64,000 nucleotides of DNA from Tomocerus qinae (taxonomy: Eukaryota > Arthropoda > Collembola > Entomobryomorpha > Tomoceridae): the NCBI GenBank assembly GCA_020055645.1, contig CM034550.1, positions 11,731,001 through 11,795,000 on the forward strand, written 5' to 3'. Shown piece after piece: positions 13,050-24,789 of the stretch; position 1 is the first letter of the stretch, and each line of letters starts with the position of its first letter. The notes under the pieces are model-generated. The model was not told where the DNA came from. It searched no databases and saw nothing but the letters and a program-made list of their open reading frames with translations. Position numbers and translations under genes: made by a program.

Positions 13050-13715
13050 TTTAGCATTTTGGTTGAAGGGAGACAGAGATTGCACATTTTAAAAATCGTG
13101 CCATGAAATACAAAGGGTATTATACCGCAGAACCCGCTTTCGAAAGACTTAACCTAGCCTAATTAAAACAATGGGTTGAAGTAAGGTAGATGTTGCACAA
13201 ATACCTATCAATGTTATAATTAGTTAGGTTAGGTTATAGGTCCTTCGAAAGCGGGTTCTGGTATGCCCTGTGTATTTCATGGCGCAATTTTTTAAATGTG
13301 CAATTTCTGTCTTACTTCAACCAAACAATAACATTGATAGGTATTTGTGCAACCATTTCCTTACTTCAACCTATTATTTTAATTAAGTTAGGTTAGGTCC
13401 TTCAAAGCGGGTCCTAGTCCTGGTATGCCCTGTGTATTTCATGGCGCGATTTTTTAAATGTGCAATTTCTGTCTTACTTCAACCAAACAATAACATTGAT
13501 AGATAGGTATTTGTGCAACCATTGCCTTACTTCAACCTATTATTATTTTAATTAAGTTAGGTTAGGTTAGGTCCTTCGAAAGCGGGTCCTGGTATGCCCT
13601 GTGTATTTCATGGCGCGATTTTTTAAATGTGCAATTTCTGTCTTACTTCAACCAAACAATAACATTGATATGTATTTGTGCAACTACTGCCTTACTTCAA
13701 TCAGTATTTTTTTAA
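13050..13715. repeat. Inverted/tandem repeat containing TTAGG runs
   Basis: Three direct copies of a 157-174 bp unit start at about 13,242, 13,399 and 13,573. Each runs from CCTTCGAAAGCGGG through GGTATGCCCTGTGTATTTCA and GTCTTACTTCAACC to a GTATTTGTGCAACC part. One further copy lies inverted at about 13,057-13,215, so the region is palindromic about 13,216-13,235. The junctions carry TTAGGTTAGG, the arthropod telomere-type motif, up to three units in a row. A single dispersed piece recurs at 49,216-49,252, so the unit is mobile or was copied. Confidence 0.88.
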
Positions 13716-13719
13716 TCTG

Positions 13720-14640
13720 ATTTTAATTTGCAATTAAATCCAGTGCGTTTTAAAACAGACTGAGTTCTCAATGCACAGTAGGATTATAAATGTACAACAA
13801 TCTTGTATACTGAATATTGATAGGATGTATAATCTGTATAATAATGTTATAGTGTATGATGGCTATTATTATTCATCGCACCTTATCTTCCATCTTCCGA
13901 CATCATGTCACTGCCCTTATCACTATTATCCGATTTAATTTAATCAGATGTGTAGAATCAAAATAATAAAACGGATACTACTACTAGAAGAGTTTATGTA
14001 TAGCTACTTATGTCCCGACCATTCTGGCACTCTTCTGGTTTGAACAGCTATGTATTAATAATTTCTGACAACTAAAACATACAATTTGCTTAGAGATGCG
14101 GCCCCCTTCTCGATTTCACTCTTGTCTGACTTTCAATGATTTATTTACCTTTTGTTTGTAGCATAAAAGCATATAGTGCTATTTACATGGGTATATGTAA
14201 ACAAAAAAATATAATTTTTATATTCATATACTGAGGATGTTTTGTTAGTACTCAAGTACTACATTTGGTGGGTACGTTTACAGATAAAAACATTTACCAT
14301 TAGAATACAAATCAGAAATCATTCACCTGGATTGCTCTGATTTCCTTTCGTTTTCGTTTCCCTTTTGCTTTCTGCCGATATGAATTATTTTTTCTCAAAC
14401 ATGCTCCTGATTTTTGTTTGTACTTTTATGTTTATCTACCTATGCATATATTATTCTACGCCTGTACACCGTGCATGCTACAGAAAACTTGTACAAGATA
14501 TTATGTCGGCTGTCTATCATCTTATTATACTTTTAATTTTCGTATGGGTACCTCTCCGGTGTAATATTTACCTTTTATCTTCCTTGTACATTTCGACATG
14601 CTGATTACAAATGCTTGAACTGTTGACCATTCCTAACAAC
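13720..14640. other. Intergenic, downstream of HADH
   Basis: AT-rich, with no coding frame or clear repeat. It ends at the polyadenylation signal of the minus-strand HADH gene. Confidence 0.4.
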
Positions 14641-14643
14641 TAA

Positions 14644-14649
14644 TTTATT
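14644..14649 (-). terminator. Polyadenylation signal AATAAA of HADH
   Basis: TTTATT on the plus strand gives AATAAA on the minus strand, 78 nt beyond the HADH stop codon, in the expected position for its 3' end. Confidence 0.6.
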
Positions 14650-14727
14650 ATCTCAACAGTTTTAAACGAAAAGCAAATTTCATTTGAAAAATCGGAAATA
14701 TCTTTAAAATTAAATCTCTAAAATGAT

Positions 14728-15750
14728 TTACTTTTTCTTTTCGTACTTGTAAAAGCCTTCTCCAGTTTTCCGTCCTAATTTTTTTGCAGCAACCATACGG
14801 ACTAATGTTTCCGGAGGTACAAAAAGAGGTTCATCAGGGCGTTTTTTTGCAAATTCTTTCAAAACATCTACAATGATGTCAATTCCGATGTAATCCATCA
14901 GTTCGAAAGGTCCCATTGGAAAATTACATCCGAGTCTCATGGCCATGTCGATATCCTCTTTAGTTGCTTCGCCTCTTTCCAACATCAAAACAGCTTGGGA
15001 CAGTAAAGCAGGTATGAGGAGTCTATTGACAATAAATCCAGGAGTATCCTTACAGGTAACGACAGTTTTTCCAATGGATTTAGTCCATGTCGCCAGTAGA
15101 TCATAAGTTGCTTGAGATGTATATGGGGATCGAATCAGTTCGACTAGTTTCATCATGGGGACAGGATTGAAGAAATGCAACCCTGCCAAATTTTCCTTTC
15201 TGCTTAATGCATCAGCAATGTCGGCTATTGAAATTGATGATGTGTTTGAAGCTAATATTGTTGACGGAAGAGTTAGCTTTTCTAATTCTCTGAAAAGTTT
15301 TTTCTTCACTTCGAGATTTTCAGCAATTGCTTCGATCACCAGCTGAGATTCTTTCACACTTGAAATATCTTTCGAGAAATTTAACCTCCCTAATAGAGCA
15401 GTTTTATAATCTGCGCCCTTTTTTGCATCATCCTTGAAGAGTTTCTTCGATAACCGATCTACACTAATATTGATAGTTTTCTTGCATCTGCTTAAACTAG
15501 ATTCATTAGAGTCTACTATGTTCACCTGATATTTATTCGCTGCTATAGTTTGAGCTATTCCAGATCCCATTGTCCCTGCTCCGATAACTGTCACCATTTT
15601 TATTGATATTGTTGACATCTCTCTTCCATTTATCCATTCCTGAAATGTAAACCTTGATTTTTGAAGATATTGTACTGAATTATAACCACTATTTTTCCGC
15701 AGATGACAAAATCCTCCAAAATTACGCAAGGGTATTGACAAAACCATCAT
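14728..15750 (-). CDS. HADH: Mitochondrial 3-hydroxyacyl-CoA dehydrogenase (short chain)
   Basis: Oxidises L-3-hydroxyacyl-CoA to 3-ketoacyl-CoA with NAD+ in mitochondrial beta-oxidation. From the ATG at 15,750 the product is 340 residues in one exon; human HADH is 314. The Rossmann motif GAGTMGSG is at ~57-64, SNTSS at ~168-172, the catalytic His in HFFNPV at ~192 with its partner Glu at ~204, and Asn in FIVNR at ~242. The C-terminal domain is complete. The first ~45 residues carry Arg/Lys and hydroxylated residues and no acid until ~38, fitting a mitochondrial presequence. Codons are open upstream to 15,786 and beyond but with no ATG; a later start near MSTISIK would drop the presequence. 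There is no intron, unlike most other genes of the window, so it may be a retrocopy or show intron loss. All key residues are kept. Confidence 0.95.
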   Translation of the reverse strand: MMVLSIPLRNFGGFCHLRKNSGYNSVQYLQKSRFTFQEWINGREMSTISIKMVTVIGAGTMGSGIAQTIAANKYQVNIVDSNESSLSRCKKTINISVDRLSKKLFKDDAKKGADYKTALLGRLNFSKDISSVKESQLVIEAIAENLEVKKKLFRELEKLTLPSTILASNTSSISIADIADALSRKENLAGLHFFNPVPMMKLVELIRSPYTSQATYDLLATWTKSIGKTVVTCKDTPGFIVNRLLIPALLSQAVLMLERGEATKEDIDMAMRLGCNFPMGPFELMDYIGIDIIVDVLKEFAKKRPDEPLFVPPETLVRMVAAKKLGRKTGEGFYKYEKKK

Positions 15751-15872
15751 TGGAGCAGGAATCTTGAATATCTCATTCTGTAACACTTTAGAGACCTTGA
15801 ATAACGCAGAGCAGAAAAGTCAGCTGTTAAAATATCCGGATACTGAGGTAACTTGGGGTACAAGGGGTAACT

Positions 15873-15980
15873 ATGGCGAATATCATGGAACCAAAGTACC
15901 AAGAAGAAGAGAAAAGAGAAAAAGACGCTGATGGTTTGAGGATTTTAAATCTTCCGGGAATAATCTTCCGAAAATCCTAA
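15873..15980 (+). other. Small open frame divergent from HADH
   Basis: A 35-codon frame starts at an ATG in good context (ACTATGGCG) 122 bp upstream of the HADH start on the opposite strand. The product is charged (MEPKYQEEEKREKDADG near the front), unlike the usual noise of the window. It could be a micropeptide, the first exon of an unseen gene or chance. No family recognised. Confidence 0.2.
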
Positions 15981-15984
15981 AATT

Positions 15985-18900
15985 ATTGTGTAATACATTT
16001 TACTCGTTTTCAGGGAAAATGAATTATTTCATAGCTATTTTAATTATTACTGTATAATGCTGCACAAATATCTAATAAAGGTGCATGACCCCAAATTGGA
16101 AAGGTAGCATCAATTTTCTCGATTGAAATAGACAGGATAGAAAATCAAGGCGGCGGCTAAGTGTACAAGAACGCAGATGCACAGTAAATATTAATTTCGC
16201 TTGTTGAGACATTTTTCTCATTCCTTATGGCGATGATGCTCATATTAGATCAGTTTTCATTCAAGATGTGCACTTTTATTTTTAATATTAAATCAATTGT
16301 GTGCCTGGAACGACCAGGGTTCCGGATATCCCAAAATCTGAAAAAATTGGCCTAAAATGCAAAAAATATCAAAATTTTGGGAAATTAACGCGATTATGAA
16401 TTACTATTACACCTTTAAAACCCTTTTCGATGTCGTTGGTACGAGTCTGAGTAAATTAGGAAGGGATATTAGTATAGGTACCCTTTAATCGTATCTTTAC
16501 AAAGAGTGATTGTAAATAATATTATTCACATTGACAATAGGTTGACCATTTCAATACAAAAATACACCTTCCTATTTAGCAGACGGTGTATTTAAACAGT
16601 TGTGTAATAAATAGGGATGAAGAGAGTAGTGTGTATTGATAAAGGTTTATTTGTACCTTGTTTACCGGTTTGGCTCCTGCTCTGCATTGAATTTCAATTC
16701 AGTTTTCTCGGTTGGGTGATCAGCGCAATGTGGAAAGAAGACCGCAGAGGAGAATATTGAAGGAAAATGAAATGGATAGTAGCTGCCTTTAGAAAGGGAC
16801 AAACGAAAGTTCAGTTCGGAAACCAAAGCAAAGGAAACAAAGCCATATGCTGTTGTAAATTATGAATGGACGAAGACAGCGAAGGAGCTGACCGAAAGCA
16901 AATGATCATAACATCCCCTGAGAGACTTTGTTGATGAGCAATAATAAATTACTCCGAGTTATAACATGTCGTATATTATGTACATGTTTTTTCTTACCGC
17001 AACTCAACACACGATGCACCACATGCCATGTCATGTCATATGCTTCACTTCTCAATGTTTTTGATTTTTACTGCTTCATAAAAGCTTCATATTCGGTTTC
17101 CGTATCAGTTTCTTCTCCGAACACCTTTCCCTTTCGTTCTCCAAACTTCCAACTCCCAACTTTTCAATACAATAAATGTAACTTTTTGTTCAAATCAATA
17201 TCTTCCATAATTTAGACCCATTTACTACAATCCCAGAAAATTCAGACTGATTTTTGGAGTATAATTGTAGAGATTTTACCCTACTACATCCAATTACACA
17301 CTTGAAACTAGAAATTAAAGGAAATATCGGAAGTGCTTTTCCATTCTTCCCATTTTCTGTTGCGAGTAAATATCTATGAATGCTTTTTCCCTCTTGGAAA
17401 AGATTATTCTGCCTATTCGAATGGATATTCGGAAGTAATTATTGAAATAGAACGTTTTTTACTCGGAAAATCTACGCAGTTGTTCAAAAGTACTTCAAAA
17501 AGCCTCCTGCTACTCTTATGTTTACTATTTACACCAAGGAATAATATAGCACTTGTAGTTTCTTTAGCCTCCTGTCACAATCACAATACAAAAATGTCAT
17601 AATGTACCCTACATTGTATACATTTTCTTTCTGTCACAAAGTACCTATCACAATAGGACATAATCAACAATATACTCTCACTCATCGCATCTACATCATA
17701 CAATAAATATTAGTATATCAACAATAGCAGTTTTCTGCTTTTCCTCATACTTCGTGTGTACTGAATCACATTCAAATGAAGTGGACTCTTCATTCTACAT
17801 TATTTTCTGAGAACCATCCATTTTTTTCTACTGGGGAACTTGTCCCTACTCATTTATATGCACATGAAAAGACAAAGGACTCTTTGTCTGGACAAAATAC
17901 TTCCTGTTCAGCAGGTTGAAAGTAGAATTCTCCTTTTCCCTTTTACAATCTTTATTTTCCTTGCTTTTCTCCCTAGTACAACCTATTTTTTGTATTTCAA
18001 CCATTTGTATCTTCCTTAGTCGTAGATTTACTATTCCGCGAATAACTTCAGGATTTTCTAAATTTTATTGATGAATTAAAAGTGCAATTTTAAAGTTCGC
18101 GCATAATTGTATTACAAGTACTCACTGTCAACAGTTTTCATTTCCCAGTAATTTACAGATTTACAAAACCGGGAAATCGAAAACTTATGCTTGAAAATGT
18201 GGAGCAAAATTTAATGGCAATGTTTGAAGTAGATCTTCATCTAGTCTTCTTCGAATGAAAATATTATAGTTGTGATTTTATTCTCCGTAAGCGGATGTTC
18301 TTGGAAGCAAGAAAATGATTGAGGAATAATATAAATCGCAATAGGACATGAAAACGTAGAAATAAATTCGATGGCAAATAAAAAACGGGCAAGGAGATGG
18401 AAAAATGTCTGTGTACACAGTTGTCTGTTTGTATTTTGCTTGAGTGCGAGTGTTTTACATTGGCATTAGGGAAAATAGGGCAGGAAAGAGGAGCACGATT
18501 AGTTAAGTAAGCTTAAATGGAAGAGCTTTGAATGGAAATAAAGTTCCAGGAAAAGGATCAACTGTTTTAAGAGGAAAATCAAACAGTTTTGAATGCTTTG
18601 TCTGCTTCGTTTCATTTCCCTTAATTTCTGAGGGTCGGATCGATCCGATGCTCTTTATATGACTCTCTCACTCAAACTAACGGATTGTAAATTCTAATGC
18701 GAACTCAAATCGATCTCTGAATCAAATAGTCCTTGATATCAATTTTAAAACGATCAAATACAGTGGTCGAGACCCCATCGGGAAGTAATAACAATTCAAT
18801 CTTTACAATATGGAGAAAAATTTTCGGGTTTTTTTGAAAAAGGACCCGGAAAATATAAACATGTATTTTATGTGTAATTTAGATAGCAATAATCGAAAAC

Positions 18901-19335
18901 AGGGAAATTGGTGTGAGTAAATTAGATTAGAAACACAAATGAGCAAGGAGGAAAGGGAAGTCGGCATTTTGAAGTGACTTCACATTACAAACCGACAGAG
19001 TGGAAATGAGATGAACAAAACGAGAGGCTAATGAATGAGATTTAGTCATGCCGTTAGTAATAGAAATCGTTTGAAACGTGAGAACTTAACTTCTCACTTC
19101 GCCAGAGATTTTCTTAAGTAGCTCGTAAGTGTGAGGACAGAGTAGACTAACAGAGAAACTCTATACTACACAACAGGACCCTAATAAGATGCTTTTACAC
19201 ATACTCCTTCACAGAGACTGAGGAATTAGGGTAACAATAATACCATATTACTCTTGTTTTCTTTTAAACTATAGCAAATAACATTTCTTTAGTAAATGCA
19301 TCATGTCTAAATAATAATACATCCTAGCTATATGA
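15985..19335. other. Intergenic, no gene supported
   Basis: Mixed AT-rich DNA. C-rich at about 16,930-17,340 and 17,560-17,990, G-rich at about 18,280-18,560 and 18,880-19,090 on the plus strand. No conserved coding segment or RNA gene was recognised. Confidence 0.35.
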
Positions 19336-19344
19336 AGAAGCACC

Positions 19345-19888
19345 AGGGCCGGTTTTAGGAACACTAGGCCCACGACCCTAACAGAATGAATGAGCAAGAT
19401 GCACTAACATAAGTAATAGTAATGGTTGGATTTTTCTACTTTAGAGCCAATTTAAGCAAGAAATAATACAAAGATCCCAAGAGGACGGATAAACGAGCAA
19501 AGCTGCTAAAAATTTGGTATTTTTTGTCAAAAACGACTCACAAATTTTTAAAGATACCATTTAATCATACGAAGTCATTATTTAGGACTTTTTTCCGGAA
19601 ATAAGGTACAATTTTCCAGAACATGCCACTTAAATGTAACAAAGTGTGTTTTTAGGACGTTGTTGTTGAAAATAAATTAAAAATTTCAAAATTCTATCAT
19701 TTTACTAGCAGATAAAAATTAGTTATTTTCTTTATCTTCTAAAATGAGCCAAAAATTGATCAAAAATTGCTCGAAGCATAAAGGTTTTTGATTTTTTGAG
19801 AAAAAAACTTCATTTTCTAGGAACCCTAGGGCCCCAAATAAATATTCTGCGAGGTCCGTCTGCCGCGTCGCCCCTAAAGCTGGCCCTG
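19345..19888. mobile_element. Non-autonomous hAT-type element (MITE)
   Basis: The left end reads CAGGGCCGGTTTTAGG and the right end, on the other strand, CAGGGCCAGCTTTAGG, giving imperfect terminal inverted repeats of the hAT type. The 9-mer AAGAAGCAC lies directly before the left end (19,336-19,344) and again at 19,891-19,899, two bases after the right end. This fits the ~8-bp target duplication that hAT elements make. The ~545-bp body is AT-rich, with no transposase frame. The nearly perfect duplication suggests a fairly recent insertion. Confidence 0.82.
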
Positions 19889-19899
19889 GTAAGAAGCAC

Positions 19900-21470
19900 T
19901 TATGTCCGCTGACGAAATGTCTGTGAAGCCAAGGGAGTAAATGGAGCACTTGAACTTCTTTTCTCTTGTAATCACATCTTTTTCATCTCCTTGTTATTTC
20001 TGTGTGACTTTACTCGGGTTCAGAGCAGAACCTTCATCTTCTTTGATTTACTCCCAAAGACTCTATTGTGTATGTGGATAACACTCTCTAATGTCATCTC
20101 TCTTTTCACTTGTTCTCTTCGCTCCCTAAAAATTACAAGAGTCATAAAGTCTACGAGAATTACCAGACAGTGTGGCGGCCACTCGCGTTTTCCTTACACC
20201 AAGACTCAACAATCACAAAGTCATTTCCAGCTTTTGTTTTCCTTGTCATTTGCTACTCAATCCAACAATGAAATGAAACACCAGGACCAGCGTCTTTATT
20301 TTACCATTTTCTCTTCTCCAAAAAACCAGGCCAAACCATCAAAACATTTTCACATCTCAACTTTACAAATATCTTTCTAACTATAACATGCTTTAACAGT
20401 TATCATTACTTATCTCAACTTCAGGAACCAAAGATTTGTCATTTTTGTAAGCTAATCATTTTCTTTACCTCCTAACCCCGTTTGCTTAGATTTCATCCAA
20501 GGAGGAATGATTAAAAATTATTATATTCAGTTCTGATTTACAAAAACACCTTTTAATTGTCAGATTTATGACCCCTATTTGTTTACGCTGGTCTATTTTA
20601 GATTTTGTGAATATCTTGTCAAATAACCAAAATTTGTGATACATTTTACCATTATCATTGTAAGAACTTATGATTTATTTACTAAAAACATCTGTTTACT
20701 TCTTGGATATTTCCTTTCTGATACAAAATCATCACCATCGAGTAATTGTTACTGTTTTATTGTCAACATTGGACTGATTTCCAATAGAAGATGAAACAAT
20801 AGATTACAAAACAGCACGCGAAATGATGCTCAGCTGATTTTCAATAATGTGGAGGTACCTTGGTCAAATTATTATGAAAATAGTATGCAAGAAAATGGAA
20901 AATGAACATTTTTACATGTCGACAGTTAAGATAGAAGACAAAGGAAGATGTAAAAGTGTGAAAATGGAGTTTTATATTTGGCTCGGACGTTTAAAAAGAG
21001 ATTATTACCCTATAGTGGTAAAATCGGAAATGAAAAGGAAGAACGTGTCCACATTGGTCTGCCGATTATAATATTGCACTTGAAAATGTTGACTGGATAG
21101 CTAGAGTAGAGAGAGAGGTGAATGGTGTAGAGGAAGTGTGCGTGCACGTGTGCGTGTGCATGCGTGTGACTCCAGGCAGTTAACATCCAACCGAATCATC
21201 CTTATGAGAATATCTTTACCCACGATCTACAACAGTAACAAACAAGGGAAACAAATAATGTTTGTTACCTATTGCGTTACTTCTCTCAAACCAAGTCAAC
21301 TGTGAAGAAAAGCTCATCACATCAAAATCCATTTCCCTATACCTATCAACAAAGACATCAGAAAACAATATTACGCTATTTATGTCCCTGCGATGTGGTT
21401 CTTCGAAAAGGAACAAAACGTATTTACAATACTCCAATAATGACTTATTCACAATTGCCAAAAACTATTT
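19900..21470. other. Intergenic, no gene supported
   Basis: C-rich block at about 19,970-20,400, then AT-rich, then G-rich at about 20,820-21,130. The frame at 20,847-21,071 has no recognisable features. The GT/GC-rich tract at 21,136-21,168 is listed separately. Confidence 0.35.
21136..21168. repeat. Alternating GTGC/GT tract, Z-DNA-prone
   Basis: Thirty-three bases of almost perfect purine-pyrimidine alternation (GTGTGCGTGCACGTGTG and onwards). Such tracts are the classical sequence for left-handed DNA. It stands alone in AT-rich surroundings. Confidence 0.75.
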
Positions 21471-21474
21471 AAAT

Positions 21475-21975
21475 TGAAATGTAAATTACTAATTTATGAA
21501 TAACCGATGTTCTGTTAAATGTTTCTAACCACCCTGCAATTTTACCATTGTAAGAACTTGTAGATTCCTTTCGCTCCTATATCAGTTTGATGAATTTTGA
21601 AATGAAAATTGGTAATAATTGTCAAAACATGTTAATTTCTTGTCAATCATACTAAAAAATGTCCTCGATCTAAATTCTATGTTTGTTCTCTGGTTGAAAA
21701 TAAAATTGACATTTGTTTTCAAGAAATATAAATTACTAATTTGTATAACCGATGTTCTGTTAAATGTTTCTAACCACCCTGCAATTTTACTATTGTAAGA
21801 ACTTGTAGATCAAATCTATGTATGTAATTCCTGTCTATCAATAATTATTGTAATGAAAATTGGTAATAATTGTCAAAATATGTTAGTTTCTTGTCAATGA
21901 TGCCAAAAATAGTGTCCTCGATCTAAATTCTAGGTTTGTACTCTGAAAATAAAAATTGACATTTATTTTCAAGAA
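21475..21975. repeat. 248-bp direct tandem duplication
   Basis: Copy 1 starts near 21,475 and copy 2 near 21,723. Both contain TAACCGATGTTCTGTTAAAT, then CTAACCACCCTGCAATTTTA, TGTAAGAACTTGTAGAT, ATGAAAATTGGTAATAATTG and CCTCGATCTAAATTCTA in the same order. They differ by scattered substitutions and short indels, so the duplication is not very recent. No coding potential. Confidence 0.88.
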
Positions 21976-21999
21976 AACTTGTTTAATTTGGCAAATACC

Positions 22000-24365
22000 A
22001 TTCTACTGTTTATTGTAGGAATAATTGATTGTGATTACATTTTGGAATATGTAGTAAATATTTTTAGTAAGTTATGATGCTGGTTGTAGGTAAAACGATG
22101 TAGTTTTTGTTTAGAAAGTAGTGTGAATGCTGAATGTTGATATTGGATGTGCTACTGAAGAGTAGAATTGGGAGTTGGAAGTAGATATAGTAAAATGCAA
22201 ACAAATATAGAAAAGGCAAATACCTCCTCGCGCCTTCATGAACGCATGGAATGTTTTAATAACAATTGTCCTGTTGAGTTGACTATTGAAAAGACTACAA
22301 TAGGAAGATAACATTCTGCGTGAAGGGGGATGTGATATGATTGATGTGATTGTGCGAGGAAACCAAGAGTGATTCAAAAATGAACACATATGTTCAAGTG
22401 GGATAGAAATTTCTAAAATATTCAAATATTTCTGCTCCACTTGCACCTTTGAATTGACTGTTTACTTATTACTTATGCATGATGGATGGATGATACCTTG
22501 AGATAAAAATTAGTAATTGGTAATTAGGGATTGTAGTTGAGATAAGGATTGTTTTCTAGTGCAGGAGGTCTTAAATTATCTAAATCTTTATCTAGAACAT
22601 TATATTGCAATATGCAAATGGGCATATTCGACCATGAATAAAACCTACCTGAAGCAAAAAGGATCTAGTTACGGAAACTTGAAACACTTTCCCTGCTCAT
22701 TTTTCCACCTCATCAAATCTCTGAGCCTTTACAAACATATTATGCTAATGTGTCACACTAATAATACCCCTACTTACAACATATTAACTTAAACTGTTTC
22801 TATACCGTATTATTATCATCGCTCTTATCTTACACCGCGTTTACCTTTGTTAAAGATACTTCCGACATTATTTATCCATAATAACCCCGCATACAGACCC
22901 CGACTCTATTTTCCGTTCAACCATTATCATTCAGCACATCCTTTGTGTCAACCATAACAATATTGAAATTTATACTCACCGTTTGCCGTGTGGCTATTGT
23001 TAATAAAGGCTTAGTGTTCTACAATGGCTTAAAGGGGTAACTCTTTTTCATGCACAATCCCGCTATTATTGTCATCTTGCTTATGACCCAAGCAGAATGA
23101 CAATTTTTCAAAATTATATATCTCCTACAGAAATTACAATTCTGAAAATCATCCGCATGCTTCAAAAATATTACTAAAGCATTGTTTTTGATTATAATTA
23201 AATTGAACTCCTTCGCCGGTATTAATTATACAGCATTTTGATAAAATCCTCTATACTGAAATCTATAGGTTGTCTCGTATTACAAAAACGGATTAAGAAT
23301 TGTTTTGAATAAATTTTATTCGTCGGTATTAATTTAATTCAGCATTTCAATTCTCTTTGCCAATTAGTGCGAATTTATTGCATGCATTTTTAGTGTACCA
23401 ATAATAACATTCATGAATTGCATTTCTAAAACTGTGTTGCTATTGTTGTGCTGTAAGAATGAAAATCAGTATTTTTGCATTAGAGTTGGGTCGGGAAACA
23501 GCTGGGAAATTAGAGTAAAACAATGAGATGCTGAAAATGAGGATTTTAAAGATTAGCACATTGGGATAGGATGGAGATAGCGATTTTTCTATTTTACAAG
23601 GAAAAGCAAGAAATTCTTTGGAGCAGTTTGATTTAAAATCAAGAGGATTATTTCGGACAGAGGAACATCATGTTGTCTTATCTTCCTTTAGACTGTAGTA
23701 GCTTGTTTAGTTGGAGTTGAGAAACGGATGTGATATCTCAAGTTATATTATTCTCATTTAACAGATTACCCATCAAGTATCTTTTGCATGCTGAGAGCAT
23801 TATCCCGTGAAAAGAGTACAAATAGTTGACTTAATTTAGTTTGGTTAGTGTATAATGTATGGTATAAAGAGTATTGGTATTAGGAACACTAAATGCTCTT
23901 GTTCCCATTAAGCTAAATCACAAATCAAAGTGTCAGTTCCTAAAATTTACTTTTGTTGACTTACGCCTAATCCCTAACTGTTTATTCACATCTGACTGCC
24001 TCACATCACATCATCGAGTAAAACACACGCTTGTACCTCGTAAAATGTTTCTTGTCATCCTGCCAGTAGAAAATACTGACAAAGAACATTGCATCACAAC
24101 TAGATCTTAATATCATGCAAGCAATATCAGAAATTATATCCGAATTTTCTTTCGGAGAAATAGGTAACGCCTTTTGTCATCTACGACTTCAAAAGATACA
24201 GACACCTCCTCTTTCTAACACGCTCACAAAGGCAACTTTGTACAAACTCTACAGCCGGCACTAAATAGACATTATTATAGCCATGATTTACATGCTCATC
24301 TATGTCCAATTAATTTTAATGAGTCTCACATCCTCGTAAATCAATCTTAATGATATTTATCCAAT
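22000..24365. other. Intergenic, no gene supported
   Basis: G-rich on the plus strand at about 22,080-22,400 and C-rich at about 22,680-22,970; G-rich again at about 23,460-23,720 and C-rich at about 23,880-24,260. These are two further skew flips. No gene. Confidence 0.35.
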
Positions 24366-24374
24366 ACTAAATGG

Positions 24375-24785
24375 CGGGAAAATAAAATGTAGCAAAAATT
24401 GTAGAAAAATTAATAAAATGCTGCAAAAATTGTAGAAAATTAATAAAATGTAGTAAAAAATTTAGAAAAATTAATAAAATGTAGCAAAAGATTTAGAAAA
24501 ATTAATAAAATGTAGTAAAAAATTTAGAAAAATTAATAAAATGTAGTAAAATATTTAGAAAAGGTATTAAAATGTAGCAAAATATTTAGAAAAATTAATA
24601 AATGCAGCAAAAATTTCAGAAAAGGTATTAAAATGAATCAAAAAATTTAGAAAAATTAATAAAATGCAGCAAAAATTTCAGAAAAGGTATTAAAATGAGT
24701 CAAAAAATTTAGAAAAGGTATTAAAATGTAGCAAAAATTTCAGAAAAGGTATTGAAATGGGTCAAAAAATTTAGAAAAATAAATA
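24375..24785. repeat. ~31-bp AT-rich tandem array
   Basis: About 13 units of roughly 31 bp, each like AATAAAATGTAGCAAAA followed by ATTTAGAAAAATT. In the right half, alternative units with AAAAGGTATTAAAATG replace the standard ones. AT-rich minisatellite, non-coding. Confidence 0.88.
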
Positions 24786-24789
24786 AAAT

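Noticed and set aside
20847-21071. 74-codon plus-strand frame
   Set aside because: No recognisable family or codon pattern; lies in a G-rich skew block.
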